Shown one piece after another: positions 10,954 through 22,642 of a stretch of 64,000 nucleotides of DNA (the first letter of the stretch is position 1; each line of letters begins with the position of its first letter). The notes beneath the pieces were generated by a model. It was not told the origin of the DNA. It did no database searches and saw nothing but the letters and a program-made list of their open reading frames with translations. The stretch covers positions 19,535,064-19,599,063 of the forward strand of contig OX637397.1 in assembly GCA_951799425.1 (NCBI GenBank), read 5' to 3'. The translations under genes were made by a program, and so were the position numbers. Source of the stretch: Ilex aquifolium. Taxonomy: Eukaryota > Streptophyta > Magnoliopsida > Aquifoliales > Aquifoliaceae.

Positions 10954-12303
10954 TGTTGTCCGAATTTGGTATTGACAATTTACGTGCAAGTATACACGAT
11001 CAACAAGTAATAAAGTGATAAGTAGAGTATCATTCCCACGGAGAATTATTGATAATAACTTTCAAGTATTAACTTTATATCAATTCGATTTTATTTAAAC
11101 AATTGGAATTGAACTATGGAATTACTAATTTAAAACTAAATCTAAACTTAATAATCAAAGATTGAATTTAACAGATAGAAGAAGTTAAGATTACAACTTC
11201 CGCTAATGCTTCGTATAAATTTTTCCACTCTCTTTCCAGTAAATTGATCAAAATAAGTTGTTAACTGAGACTTCAAAATTATTTATCAAACCTCTTCCGA
11301 TAGTTAGATAAGCATATCTCTCCCAATTAAATTGCTATATTCCTATACAAAATAAGTTGGAATCGATTCATTAAGTTCAAACTCTCATAAAAGTTACACA
11401 CGACATATAGGTATATTCATATCCTATACACAAACCCAGCAATTCAATCCTAAGAAGAATTAATCAGACGCATGTCATCATATTCAAATCTAAACCTAGA
11501 ATTCATCTTCCAATTTCATCTAAGTTATCAAATTAATTTTTAGCCAAACAATTATATATTAAACATAAAATATGACAAACAACTCATATAAGATCAACAA
11601 AAACTAGAAACGAGAGTAGATCAATTTAACTAGACATTAGGTTCAGTTGCAATCTTAATAAAAATTTAGTTCATAATGTAATTGAAAAACATCCTTCTCA
11701 AATTAAACAACATCTTAGAAAATCAAGAAGTAAAAGTAAGGAAAAAAGAATGAAAACTTAGTTGCAATCTTCAACTCCTCTCTAGCCTTCAAGTCCGATT
11801 TTCTTCGTGTCGGTTCCTTTGATTCTTGCCTTCAATTTTCTATCAATCCTTGGTCTTCTTCTCTCCCTTTTCAGCCCCCAAAATCAGTATATTTATATTC
11901 TCATCAAACCATAGCACATAAGAGGCATTAGAGTCCAATTTCGGGTAAAAAACGAGTCCTAATTCGCGTCCAACTTCCCCTACCAGAGTAGCTGCGCCAA
12001 AATCAGAGCAGGGGCACTGATTTACTGCCCTTTCCAGCGCAGGGGCACTGGTTTTGGTGCAGGGGCGCGGGTCCCCTTTCAAGCCTAAAGTTCCCTTGTT
12101 GTTTTGCCTTCAAAAACCCAACATTTAAGCTCCAAATTGACCTTATTTCCTTTCAAATCATCTTGTGTTCCTTCTAAATGATGATTCCTACAAAATAACA
12201 TTAAAACACACAAAACAAATAAAAAGGAAGATAAAATAATTTAAAACTTGTAATTTCATCAAACCGAAAATACTCAATTCGTAGGTATAAAACCCACTCA
12301 TCA
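10954..12303 (-). repeat. Athila-1 5' LTR
   Basis: Direct repeat of 712-2059 with about 3% difference by hand count. On the minus strand it would supply the element promoter; TATA-like sequence at 11890-11897 lies about 410 bases from the LTR start. Several CpG-containing motifs of the GC-rich patch differ between the two LTRs in the C-to-T/G-to-A direction, as expected for methylated repeats. Confidence 0.95.
11890..11897 (-). promoter_or_regulatory. TATA box of Athila-1 5' LTR
   Basis: TATAAATA on the minus strand, identical in the other LTR (1647-1654). The position within the LTR fits a U3 promoter. No transcript data; inferred. Confidence 0.55.
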
Positions 12304-12936
12304 ATACACACTGGTGGATGACGCTCATTCGGGACCCCAAGGATGAAGAGAGACCGCTTGTGGCTTTAATTTGGGTTTTTTTGTAAACTAAGTAAGAGAA
12401 TTTAGCTTTTGAACAAGTAAAAATATGTAAATAATTGTAATAGAATTTGTATCAACTAAGTTTGATGTATAAATTTATGTTGTATAAGTTTGGAATGGTT
12501 TTGGTAAGATTGAAAATGGAAAATAGGTGAAACAGGCAAAAATGGGCAGAGTATACCGGTACAGTGTATCAGTACAAAGCTTTCTAGAGTGTTGAGCGTA
12601 CCGGTACTGCGAGGTCCAGCGAGCTCACCGTACCGATTCGCTGTACTGATAAACTTTCCAAAAATCAGAAATTTTTAAATTCTTTTGCCAAGTCTTTGGG
12701 CTATATAATCCTTGCTTCCAATGTTATAAATGGACAATAATAGGATACCAATGGTCGTATATTGGACATCGGATGGATCAATCAACCGAAAGTAATTGGG
12801 CTTGTATTTTTTTATAAATCCCGATAAATGGGATGTGGTGCCGCAGTGTTGGGCTAACCGGCATCCACGGGTATTTTCGCAGGTTGATGGGTAATCATGG
12901 GTTAATCAAAGGTCATTCGGATTTTGTGGCGTCACA
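12304..12936 (+). mobile_element. Tekay-type LTR (copy A), right part
   Basis: Continuation of the LTR interrupted at 711, starting with the duplicated ATACA and running to GCGTCACA, the same end as copies B, C and D. It includes a GGGCTATATAATCCTTGCTTCC stretch also seen reversed in copy C near 23440 and a TACCGGTA palindrome cluster. The plus-strand ORF 12833-13069 crosses the LTR end and is not a gene. Confidence 0.85.
12553..12650. repeat. TACCGGTA palindrome cluster in LTR copy A
   Basis: TACCGGTA occurs at about 12553 and as the 10-bp palindrome GTACCGGTAC at about 12599, with decayed relatives (CCGTACCGA, TGTACTGAT) up to 12650. It sits at the same relative place as longer clusters in copies B and C. 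Confidence 0.6.
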
Positions 12937-13203
12937 ATCCGGACTTAGGGTTCTGAGAGCAATGTTTTCAACATTTGAAAAAAATTTGATCCCTAATAAC
13001 ACATTGCCAACACTTAGAAAATTTTCTTCTCTCCAAAGTCCTCAAAATTATTCAGACCTTCACACTTAGCTAACAATCATTATTTTTTTTCTTATTCAAA
13101 AACAAAGATAGCATCATTCAATCACAAAAATCCATGCAAAAAAAAAAAATACAAAAATTAGCATGAAGCACAAAATATATATAAACTAAACAAACACAAC
13201 ATC
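12937..13203. other. Junction between LTR A and Athila-2, no gene seen
   Basis: AT-rich sequence with a T run near 13082 and an A run near 13138. No primer-binding site follows LTR A, so no element continues from it. The right part resembles the non-coding 3' region of an Athila element, but no LTR end could be placed. Confidence 0.4.
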
Positions 13204-13382
13204 ACATGAAATGTGATCTTACCCCCAACATAAACATGACATTGTCCTCAATATAAGATCAAGCAAAGAACAATTCACATAAATATGCTCAAGTATAAGG
13301 GAACATGTACCATTGTGCCATCCTTAAAAAAAACTAAAACAAGAAGTTAGAAATAAAACACTTGTGCACAAGAATTGAGTTG

Positions 13383-14510
13383 TTAGACAAGATTACTCAT
13401 AGTGGGAATCCACCAACTCAATGGATTCCACTTCTCAAGCCACACCTTTAAAATTGATTTCAACCTTTGACCATTCACTTTGAAAATATTCCCATTCTTG
13501 GGATTTTCAATCTCAACAACCCCGTAAGGAAACATTTCTCTAACAATGAAGGGACTAGTCCATCTTGATCTTAATTTTTCGAGAAATAAATGCAACATAG
13601 AATTATAGAGGACTTTTTGAGATGGTTCAAAAGATTTTCTCAAGATATGTTTGTCATGAAAAATTTTCATCCTCATTTTACTAATTCTAGAGTTGTCATA
13701 TGCTTCATTTCAGAATTCCTCAAGTTCATTCAATTGCAATTTCCTTATTGAGCTTGCATTAGCAAGGCTAAAATTAAAGGACTTAATGGCCAAGAAAGCT
13801 CTATGCTCTAACTCCACAGGCAAGTGGCAAGCCTTACCATAGACCAAACGATAGGGCAACATGCCAAGGGAAGTCTTGTAAGCAGTCCTATAAGCCCATA
13901 AAGCATCGGTTAACCTCAAAGACCAATCTTTTCGATATAGGTTTACAACCTTCTCAAGAATGTGCTTAACTTCCCTATTGGCAAGCTCGACTTGCCCACT
14001 TGTTTGTGGGTGATAAGGAGTCGCAACCTTATGGTGACACCATATTTATGAATCAATATTTCGAACGGTCGGTTGCAAAAATTGACCCCCCCCATTACTT
14101 ATCATGGCATGAGGGATACCAAATCGTGAAAAAATATTTTCCTTCAAAAATTTCAAAACTATTTTGCTATCATTGTTTCGACATGGTGTCACCTCAACCC
14201 ATTTAGAGACATAGTCTACTGCCATTAGATATATTCATGTCCAAATGATGGGGGGGAAAGGGCCCATAAAATCTATCCCTCAATAATCAAAGATTTAAAT
14301 TACTAAAATGGGGTTTAGAGGCATCATATTCCTTTGGGTTATTCCCCCAAGCCTTTGATAAAGCTCATAAACATTTATAACATTCAAAAACATCTTTGAA
14401 CAAAGTATGCCAATAAAATCCGCATTACAAAATATTTGCAGCAGTTTTTCGATGTGAAAAATGGCCACCACAAGCCTCCGTATGACAAAACGTAAGGACA
14501 CTTGTTACCT
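13383..14510 (-). pseudogene. Athila-2 integrase remnant
   Basis: Recognisable integrase pieces on the minus strand: the core-end segment [16 protein letters not shown] and [15 protein letters not shown] (13710-13919), and the C-terminal RSRWTSPFIV and VNGQRLK block (13383-13676). The same motifs occur in Athila-1 at 5542-6645. Broken in several places. Confidence 0.78.
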
Positions 14511-14569
14511 CATCATTGAGAGCACATCGTCAGATGATTTGATCCAGACAATATTTGAACAAGTATGGG

Positions 14570-16335
14570 TTATGCCAAAAAGAAGTTGCGAGCCTCCACT
14601 AGGAATTTCCTTATTTCTTGAGTACTCCAATGCTTGGGTATTTCACCTATGACAAGTAAATTAACAAGATCAGCATACCAAGGTAATGAAGATGTAACAA
14701 ACAATTGCTTATATGGGAAAATGTTCTTAATTGGGGTTGATTCAATGGCTACATCGCTCACAAGCCTTGATAAATGGTCCACTACCACATTTTCACCCCT
14801 TTTTGTCCTTGATGGTGAGATCAAACTCTTGCAACAATAAAATACATCGTAACAAATATTGTTTGGCATCCTTCTTAGTCAATAGGTACTTAAGGGCGAA
14901 ATGATTTATGAAAACCACAATTGGTGAGCCAATAAGATAAGAACGAAATTTATTTAATGCAAACACAACTACTAACAACTCTTTTTCAGTAGTGGAGTAA
15001 TTCATTTGAGCATCATTTAGTGTGCGGCTAGTATAATAAATCACAGGGGCTTTTATCTTTTCTTTGGCCTAGCACCGTCTCCACGGCATAATTAGTAGCA
15101 TCACACATTAGCTAAAATGGAAGACTCCAATCGGGTGGTTGCATGATTGGGGCGGAAGTGAGCATGCCCTTTTTGTTTCTTAAATGCCTCTTGGCAATGC
15201 ACATTCAACTCAAATATAACATCTTTTTCAAGCAAATTACACAAAGGCCGTGAAATGAGACTAAAATCTTTGATAAAACTTCTATAAAAACTGACATGTC
15301 CTAAAAATAATCTAATATCTTTAAGGGATTTGGGAATGGGAAAATTAGAAATCAAATCAATCTTAGCCCAGTCCACTTGGATGCCTTCGGATGAGATTAT
15401 ATGCCCAAGAGCAATGAATTTTTGTACCATGAAATGACACTTCTCCCAATTAAGCACAATGTTGTTCTTTTCACACCTAATCAACACTTGCTCAAGAATG
15501 GAAGAGAAAATTGGTCTTTTCTAGTGATGGTGTTAAGCTTCCTATAGTCAATGATCATCCTCCACCTGGTGATAACTTTAGTGGGGTCAAGTTCATTATT
15601 TTCATTAGAGACAACCATCTCATCGGATTTCTTAGGAACAACTTCAGTGGAACTTACCCACTTGCTATCTGCAATAGGGTAAATGATTCCCACATCTAAC
15701 AACTTCAACACCTCTTTCCTAACCACCTCCTTCATGTTTGGATTCAAGTGACTTTGCATTTCCCTTGTAGGTTTTGCATCCTCCTCTAAATAAATATTGT
15801 GAGTGCAAAGAAGAGGGCTAATCCCTTTTATATCCGTAGTGGTCCGTCCAATGACAATTTTATGCTTAAAAAGAAGTTGAAGAAGCTTACCCTCTTGAGG
15901 CTCATGAAGATGAGATGAAATTATTACCGAAAATGTGTTATCTTCTCCAAGGAAAGCATACTTCAAGTCCATTGGCAAAGATTTCAATTCCAACTTGGGT
16001 GTTTGAATGTTTGAAGGAATTGGAGGGGTGGTCTCCGATGAAAGCTCTTCAAACTTGGATTTCCATTCTCTTGTCTCAAAAACTTGTGAAGAATTTAACA
16101 AATTATTAAGCTCACTAACCTCATCATTATCCTCATCAAATTCTAGAAAGGATTTGATCTTTTTAATTAAACAAGCTTCAAGAGGATCAAATAAAGAAGA
16201 AACATTAAATTGATCATGTTCAATTGAATCAATTAAGTTAACTTCATGCAAGTCATCACTCACATCTCCCAGTTGCTTACACACATTGAAGATATTCAAC
16301 TCTAATGTCATATTCCCAAAAGACAATTTCATCAC
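14570..16335 (-). pseudogene. Athila-2 reverse transcriptase-RNase H remnant
   Basis: RNase H pieces at 14793-15044 ([33 protein letters not shown]) and RT pieces at 15101-16335, including [13 protein letters not shown], the FLGHVSFYRSFIKDFS connection segment and, farther upstream, the LELKSLPMDLKYAFLG lead-in shared with Athila-1 and WRMIIDYRKLNTITRKD. Broken in many places; included as a fossil of pol. Confidence 0.8.
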
Positions 16336-16359
16336 TCTATTTTAGAAATTAATCAATGC

Positions 16360-16659
16360 ATTAGATGTAGCAAGAAATGGGTGACCTAAGATAACGATAA
16401 TTTGTGCATTTATGTTCACAACGGGTTGAGTGTCTAGAATAATGAAGTCAACCAGAAAGTACAAATTTTCAACTTATACCAAAACAATCTCCACCATACC
16501 CCTTGGAACCTTAACCAACCTATCTGCCAATTGAAGTGTGACAGAGATAGGTTTCAACTCCCCAAATCCCAATTGTTGATCAACTGAATAGGGAAACAAA
16601 TTCATACAAGCTCCTAAGTCAAGTAATGCTTGTGTATTTTGTATTTGCCTATGACACAT
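16360..16659 (-). pseudogene. Athila-2 protease remnant
   Basis: The minus strand encodes QALLDLGACMNLFPYSVDQQLG with the catalytic DLGA motif, and about 50 residues later VPRGMVEIVLV, equivalent to PRGIVEDVLVKV in Athila-1. Only part of the domain is readable. Confidence 0.75.
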
Positions 16660-16838
16660 GCAATGGTGGGATAACTGGGATATTTTTATTTTTGAGGGGT
16701 ATTATGTTGGATGATGGATGACACTTGTTCGGTCAAAAATGTTTTCTTTTGAACATTTAACTTCCTCTTGATGGTACACAAGTCTTTTAAAAATTTAGCA
16801 TATAATGAGATTTTCTTGATGGCATCTAGCAATGAATG

Positions 16839-18511
16839 TTAATCTTGACTTGTTTGAACACTTCCAAACTCTTGGAATTCACATTGGCCTTTGATGGTGA
16901 AACCAAACTTTTGAGGAAAAGGTGTGGGTATAAGACACTTAGGGGGTTCACTAGGCATATCTTCAACTATAGGCTCAACGTGATCCAAACTATCATCATC
17001 CCTAGTATATTTCTCACTCTCTTTAGGATCTTGAGACTTTGTGGAAATGGTTTTATAAACCACTTTCCCACTCCTAAGGGTGGTGATAGCTTGAACTTGT
17101 TCTTCGGTGATTTCAGGTGTAAAATAGGAAACTCCCGCTTTGAGTTGACCTTGTGGATTTGGTTGAGGTTGTGCCAAAAAATTTCTTTTCTCTTGGTGGC
17201 ATGGGGCTGTGGTCAACTTGGTAAGTGTATTCCAGATATCATTGATGACTTCTTTTTGTTGGGTGAAATATTGGGTCAATTGGCCGAGGGTTTAGACAGT
17301 TTGAGTATTGATTGTGGCTTGGCTAGAAATGATTGTTGCATAGTATCCTCCAAAGTTCTGTTGGGTGGTGAAGTATAAGGAACAAAATTGGATGGCCCTT
17401 AAGGAGATGATTGAGAAGGAGGTTTTTATATGGCATTATCATTCCTCCAACTAAAATTGAGGTATGCCTTCCATCTCGGATTGTAAATGTTTCAGTAAGG
17501 GTTGTTTTAAGGTGTGGAAAAAGAATTCACCGCATTGGTTTGGTCATTCAACACCTCCTTCAAAACGAGGATCGTCGGACAATCACTAGTTAAATGTCCT
17601 TAATCTCACAAATGAACATAACTCCTGTTGAGACATTGTTTGAAACTCATTCATCTTTTTCTTCTCTATGGCCTCAATTTTCCAAACCAAAATTGCAATC
17701 CTTGCATTTAAGTCAACCTCCTCCTTTAATTGATACTTTCCCCATCCTAATGGTGCATTTGAAGTTTTAGACTTAGAATCAGGGATTGAATGTCCCAAGC
17801 TTGGGCACTCTCTGCTAAGGAATCAAAGTAATCAAAAGCATGTTCCAATTCATTAGCCATGAACTCCCCATAACACATCATTTCCACAAATTGCCTCATT
17901 TGGGAAGACAAAGCCTCATAGAAAAAACTTACAATCTGCTAACTTTCATATCCATACTGAGGGTATGATGCTAGTAGTTTCTTGAATCTCTCCCAACATT
18001 GGTACAACGTTTCATTGTCTCTTTGAGAAAAATTCATAACTTGTCACTTCAAAGTGTTTGTTTTCTGAGTTGGAAAAAACTTTTTGAGGAACTCTTCTTT
18101 CATTTCCCGCCATGTTCCAATAGACCTTGGCTGAAGGGAGTTTAACCATGTCTTAGCCTTATCCTTTAGAAAGGAAAAAGCTTCAAATGGATTATATCCT
18201 CCATAGCTGTCATGTATTGGAATGCGGCACATACCTCCTCAAAATCAAGGATATGGAGGTAGGGATTTTTAGAATCTAAACAATTGAATTTAGGCAACAA
18301 TGCAATCATGCCCAGTTTAAAGACAAAATGATGAGCTTGCACGGGAAAAATAATGCATGAAGGTGGAGTGTGATGGGTGGGATTCAAATAATCTCAATGT
18401 CCTAGCATTATTGACAATCACATTAGCACGCCCATTGTTCACTTCCTCATAGTTCTCATTGTCACCATCATTGCTCTTAGTATCATCCTCTGGCGGGTCC
18501 GCTTGTGGCAT
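16839..18511 (-). pseudogene. Athila-2 gag remnant
   Basis: Minus-strand pieces: TLRSGKVV (the gag-end motif, 16839-17279), a capsid piece with WREMKEEFLKKFFPTQKT (18044-18232), a NPYLHILDFEEVCAAFQY piece (18166-18387) and an acidic N-terminal segment (18317-18511). The order matches Athila gag. No clear zinc knuckle is readable. Many breaks. Confidence 0.72.
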
Positions 18512-18645
18512 GAAAGGATTATGAACTCCTTGTGGGTTTTGAGGTAAGCTGGGGTTTTGAGCTAATTACGGATGTGGTGGTAGCAAAGGTTTTGACCTAT
18601 TGGGTGATTTTGTATCATCCTAGAATGTGTATGTGCTCATGGAGT

Positions 18646-18662
18646 TGTAATTCCCCAACCTG

Positions 18663-18743
<81 letters not shown>

Positions 18744-19384
18744 GATTAAAATTAAATATGTTAAATAAACCCTATGACCTGGATATGTATTGGTACACTT
18801 GATCTTCTTACAACCACCATAACAACCAAAATAGATTTTATGTTTGAGTACATATATAGATTGGTAGCATTCACCATGTAATCCTCAAGTTTACCAACCA
18901 TCAAAAGTATTAATAAACTTTACTAATTACAATGCTTCACAAGTTAAAGGAAATACAAAAGACTCTACGATAAGGTCCCCTTAGACCACCTAAACTCAGC
19001 AGTGGACTTTCTTCGTACCAGATTTACTTGGACACATATAAACAATGGAATGTGAGCATCAAAAGATTATTGAATGCTTGTACACTAGTAATAAGTAGTG
19101 ACATCATTATTACAATAAAATTTGTGTCATCTCAAACATAAAACCAGTGAATATATCATAAACACTGCCACCTTTGCACGTACATTGGCTAGAACCACTA
19201 TTGCTTGTCATTGTGGTTATACCTGCTTACTTGTCGCCAAAGTAATATCGTACCTTTCACTTAGGCAATAAACACCTTATATACAACAACTGCCACCCAT
19301 GCTATAATCTGTCACATAGACAACATATGCCACACAAGCATTATCCGCCATATAGGCCATAAACTATCACACCAATAGCCTTTG
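18646..19384 (-). repeat. LTR-like sequence of uncertain family, left of LTR B
   Basis: TGTAATTCCCCAACCTGG at 18646 looks like the reverse complement of an LTR 3' end, and the sequence after it has no coding content. It is interrupted by LTR copy B at 19385. The far end was not found, and no target duplication was confirmed, so family and extent are uncertain. Confidence 0.35.
18665..18739. repeat. (AT)n microsatellite, about 75 bp
   Basis: Uninterrupted alternating AT. The YIYIYI reading frame that crosses it is an artefact. Confidence 0.98.
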
Positions 19385-19741
19385 TGTAAAACCCGGGTAA
19401 ATTTGATTTTTTATAAAAAAAGGGAAAAATTGTAATTTGTCACGACAGTATGGGTTGAAAACCCAAATTTTTCTATAACTCGGACGGACCTCACCGTTGA
19501 ATTCCTCTCGTAAAATCTAATTACCCAGTCAATTTTTGTCGAATTTCGAGATAGTTGAATTTTTTTCGTTTTACGAGGTGATCGAGATGGAATAAAATTT
19601 CGAAAGTTGGAAAATAATTTAAAGGGAGTTCATATAAAAATATTTTGAACTTGTACCGGGACGAAATTTAATCATTTCGGGATGAAATCAGACCCGGGAA
19701 TGGGGAACGTGTGGCGCGATGTGGACCAAGCATTTAAAGGG

Positions 19742-19749
19742 TATAAATA
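19742..19749 (+). promoter_or_regulatory. TATA box of LTR copy B
   Basis: TATAAATA about 357 bases from the LTR start, in the same context (gcatttaaagg-gTATAAATA) as in copies C2 (27305-27312, minus) and D (41133-41140). Conservation among copies supports a promoter role. Confidence 0.6.
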
Positions 19750-21336
19750 GGGGAGAAAAATTAGATTTCTCCCCATACCCATCAAATTATCCGAAAAAAT
19801 AGAAAGAAGGGAGGGAAGCTCTACCTTCTCTCTACGATCTACGCCGCTACGTTGCTCAAATCGACTCAAGCCAAGAACAAAAGTTGTTCTCCTCGTCGAG
19901 GGCTACAAAACCATACCAAAAAGGACAAATTTCACCGAAGATTGAAAATCAGGATTTTGAGGAAATCAAAGGCTAAGGCTTCATTGGTGTTCTTGAAGGC
20001 TTTCTACCTTTGTTTTCCACTTCAAGAGGTATGATTTTCATTATAACTAGATTTATTTTCAACCTAAGGTTGTGATATGAAATGGGTAGGTTGTTAGAGA
20101 TGTATAACACTTGCGTATTGTTGTTAAATTGATGAAATGAGTAATGGAAATGGGTAAAAATCAATTCTAGCTTGAATTGGTGTGTAGAAATTGCTAGTTT
20201 GTAATTTCTTGGAATATGGGGTTATGTGGGCATGCTATGTGTTTATATTTTGTGCTTTTGTGAATTAAGTGTGTTATTGGCATAGATTATGGAATAACAT
20301 GCTTGAGATTGATGTTGGTATATGCATATGATATATTGACATTGTGATTATTGATGGTTATTGAAATGTTCATATTGTGCACATGACATATAGAACATGT
20401 TGTTAAAATTGTAATTGAGATCTTATTTGCATAATGATGAGAATTGCAAATTGTACATATACATTTGCATAAGTGCGGGAAACATCGCATTCATGGACAT
20501 TTGATATGAGTGTGGATGTGTGTGCATGTTGTTGGATCAAACACCATTCTTGGTGGTTGATAAGTGGGCTCGGTACAGTTGGACCAAGGTTCGACAAAGT
20601 CACATGGTTGCATGAAAATTTGTGTCCCGTATAGCAAAAAGGGCTAGATACTCCCTCGGGTTCAAGACCCGGTTACTAGTTTATACACTTCCGCTGGTGA
20701 AAGTCCAAAAAAGTATATCGATGTGCGGAACCGGCGGTGAGACACCAAAATTCCGCTACCCAACAAAGACACATGGTTTATTTTTAAAAAGATCGTTGGA
20801 TGTGCAACATCAATAGCAAGAGCTTGGAATGCCCAATTTTATACTCATGGCATTGCATGGGTGATGGAAGTCGGTAAATGCTCGAGTTGAGTTGCATGTG
20901 TGAGTCTCATCTCATAAAATGGGATGACATAAATGATCCATCATTGAATTGCATATTCTTGAATGGATGATTGTTGCTTGTTGAATTTGCATGTGAACAT
21001 TTCATATGCATCTAGGTTGGGGAGTAGCCTCTTTAGGAGATACCCTATTGAGCGTGACTCACCCTTTATGGGGACAACATTTCAAGTGCGGGATATGCGC
21101 CGGTGGACGGCTCTCACTCGGACCCTCATTGATGAAGAAAAGTCGACTTGTAGCTTTTAAACCATATTTTGTGAAACTTTTATGTAATTTGGTTTTGGGC
21201 ATGAAATCACATGCAATTGATTGTAATCGAACTCATATGAACTATGTTGAATGTAAGAATTCATGATACATGTGTTCATATTGATATGAGATGATTTGGA
21301 ATGGATTGGAAGTCGAAAATGGATAAAATGGGCACA

Positions 21337-21610
21337 CCTACCGGTAGAACTTTTGGTTCTTCTACTAATAGATGTAGTCCAGTAGGCAGCTTCCATCGGT
21401 AGGCTTAGTCGGTAGAACTTTTCCAGTATGGTTCTCCTACCGGTAGAACATCACTATTCCTACCGGTAGAAAAATTCTAGTAGACTATTTCTATTGGTAG
21501 AATAGGGATTTCTTCTACTGGTAGGTTTTCATAGATTTTAAAAAAACTGAAGTCCAGTGCACAACTTCTACCGGTAGAACCTTGAACACTTATACTAGTA
21601 AGTTTTCTTT
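21337..21610. repeat. TTCTACCGGTAGAA palindrome cluster in LTR copy B
   Basis: At least four exact or near-exact TTCTACCGGTAGAA palindromes and several decayed ones (TTCTATTGGTAGAA, TTCTACTGGTAGG, ACTAGTA) in 270 bp, about 270 bases before the LTR 3' end. The core equals that of copies A and C but the flanking arm bases differ while remaining self-complementary. Confidence 0.85.
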
Positions 21611-21889
21611 AAACTTCAAAATTTTAAATGTCTTCGAGTATCAATTCCTTGTACTCAAAGAGGTTATATGGGATATTAATGACTCTAAATTGATATATAA
21701 AGGAGCACGGATTAGTAAATGATATAGTGTATGAAGGTTACACGTGTGAGTTATAACCTCGGTTAAGGGGATGCTATTGACGTGATGTCGGGTTGTGCGA
21801 CAATCACGGGTTCTTCCGCGGGTTGATGGGTGATCAACGGTTAATAAAGAACCCCTAGTTTTAGGGGCGCCACACTTTATCCTTCAAAC

Positions 21890-22112
21890 GACCCAAGCCA
21901 CATAAATAATTCTCGTTCTCGTCACCTAGACGACTCAACCACATAACTAAATCCTGTCACGCAGACGCCCGTCATTTAGAAAGCTCGAATCACATAGCTA
22001 ATTCCTGTCACATTGATGACTTGAATTACATATTTAATTCTTTTCACATAGACATTGTCATTTAGACGTCTCGCAGTCACCTGATATTCCTTGTCACATG
22101 GAGGACTTGTAT
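21890..22112. repeat. Degenerate tandem repeat, CACATAnCTAATTCCTGTCACATAGACGAC-like
   Basis: Five loose copies of a 35-50-bp unit containing CACATA, TAATTC and GTCAC.TAGACG. Related phrases (GTCACATAGACAAC, GCCACACAAGC) are found left of LTR B near 19300-19370, so LTR B probably inserted inside this repeat-bearing sequence. Confidence 0.55.
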
Positions 22113-22601
22113 CGACCAAGGTTTTTAGTTAGCATATAAATACACCTTAGCCATGTAATTAGTTACTTTAATTAACATATATATATATATAACACCATAT
22201 ATAAATGTACATATATATATGTATACTCTTTGTATATTTTTTTATATACCGCTCACCTTTAAATTCGTCAATTTAACCTAAAACTTTTATCGAGATTCAT
22301 ACATCATTGCCCTCCCACATTTCTAATATTAAAATCCTTTTGATGCATGCTCTGATCTCACAAGAGGTGTGTCAAATAAATCTCCAAACAGTGAATCAAA
22401 ATTCTCCCTAATCAACCTTCCACCAATCTCTCTATGCCAAGAGTTCATGCAACAATAACCAACACAAGTAGCAAAATAAAATAAAATGCAAGAAAATTAA
22501 ATGACAAGTATGTAAAATTGGAAAGACCTTACCCAATCTCTGCTTATGCAAAAATTGAGCAAACCTAGTATGATAATGAATCACTCCTCAATCGCGCCTT
22601 C
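22113..22601. other. Non-coding stretch, probable Athila-2 leader at its right end
   Basis: AT-rich with short TA runs (22174-22230). No reading frame of interest. The last part, before the primer-site match at 22602, would be the untranslated leader of Athila-2 on the minus strand. Confidence 0.4.
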
Positions 22602-22619
22602 TCCCCGGCAACGGTGCCA
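22602..22619 (-). other. Athila-2 primer-binding site (tRNA-Asp type)
   Basis: Minus strand TGGCACCGTTGCCGGGGA matches tRNA-Asp with one difference from the perfect site of Athila-1. An LTR-like start TGTAAACCCAAGTG lies at 22643. Confidence 0.8.
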
Positions 22620-22642
22620 AAAATTTACTTCGCTTCAGAAGT

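Larger units (their letters stand above)
712..12303 (-). mobile_element. Athila-1: nearly complete Athila-lineage Ty3/gypsy retrotransposon
   Basis: An 11.6-kb element on the minus strand with LTRs at both ends (712-2059 and 10954-12303), TG...CA termini, a matching 5-bp target-site duplication, a tRNA-Asp primer-binding site and a polypurine tract. Reading along the minus strand the order is gag, zinc knuckle, aspartic protease, reverse transcriptase-RNase H, integrase, then an extra 3' ORF. That order, the tRNA-Asp primer and the extra ORF are hallmarks of the Athila lineage. Hand comparison of the two LTRs gives roughly 40-45 differences over 1.35 kb (about 3%), so insertion is probably one to a few million years old under usual plant rates. 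Coding capacity is broken in about half a dozen places, yet pol is largely readable. Confidence 0.95.
13204..18520 (-). mobile_element. Athila-2: older, heavily decayed Athila-like element, internal region
   Basis: Minus-strand order integrase (13.4-14.5 kb), RNase H and RT (14.6-16.3 kb), protease (16.4-16.7 kb), gag with knuckle-free remnant (16.8-18.5 kb) parallels Athila-1 but is a different subfamily. Reading frames are short and scattered; breaks are numerous, well over ten. It probably belongs with the tRNA-Asp-type primer site at 22602-22619 and the LTR piece after it, separated now by later insertions. A matching 3' LTR is not visible in the window. Confidence 0.8.
19385..21874 (+). 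mobile_element. Tekay-type solo LTR (copy B)
   Basis: Starts TGTAAAACCCGGG and ends GGGGCGCCACA, matching copies C2 and D in layout over about 2.5 kb: a motif-rich U3, TATAAATA at 19742-19749, the hairpin segment near 20630-20770, the TATTGAGCG...CTCACCC block near 21045, then the palindrome cluster. No primer-binding site or coding region follows, so it is a solo LTR left by recombination. Flanks are CTTTG (19380-19384) and CTTTA (21875-21879), a 4-of-5 match to a target duplication. ORFs inside it are chance frames. Confidence 0.85.

Noticed and set aside
12937-13000. Full Tekay element after LTR A
   Set aside because: No initiator-tRNA-Met primer site follows the LTR end; the next coding sequence is Athila-like on the other strand.
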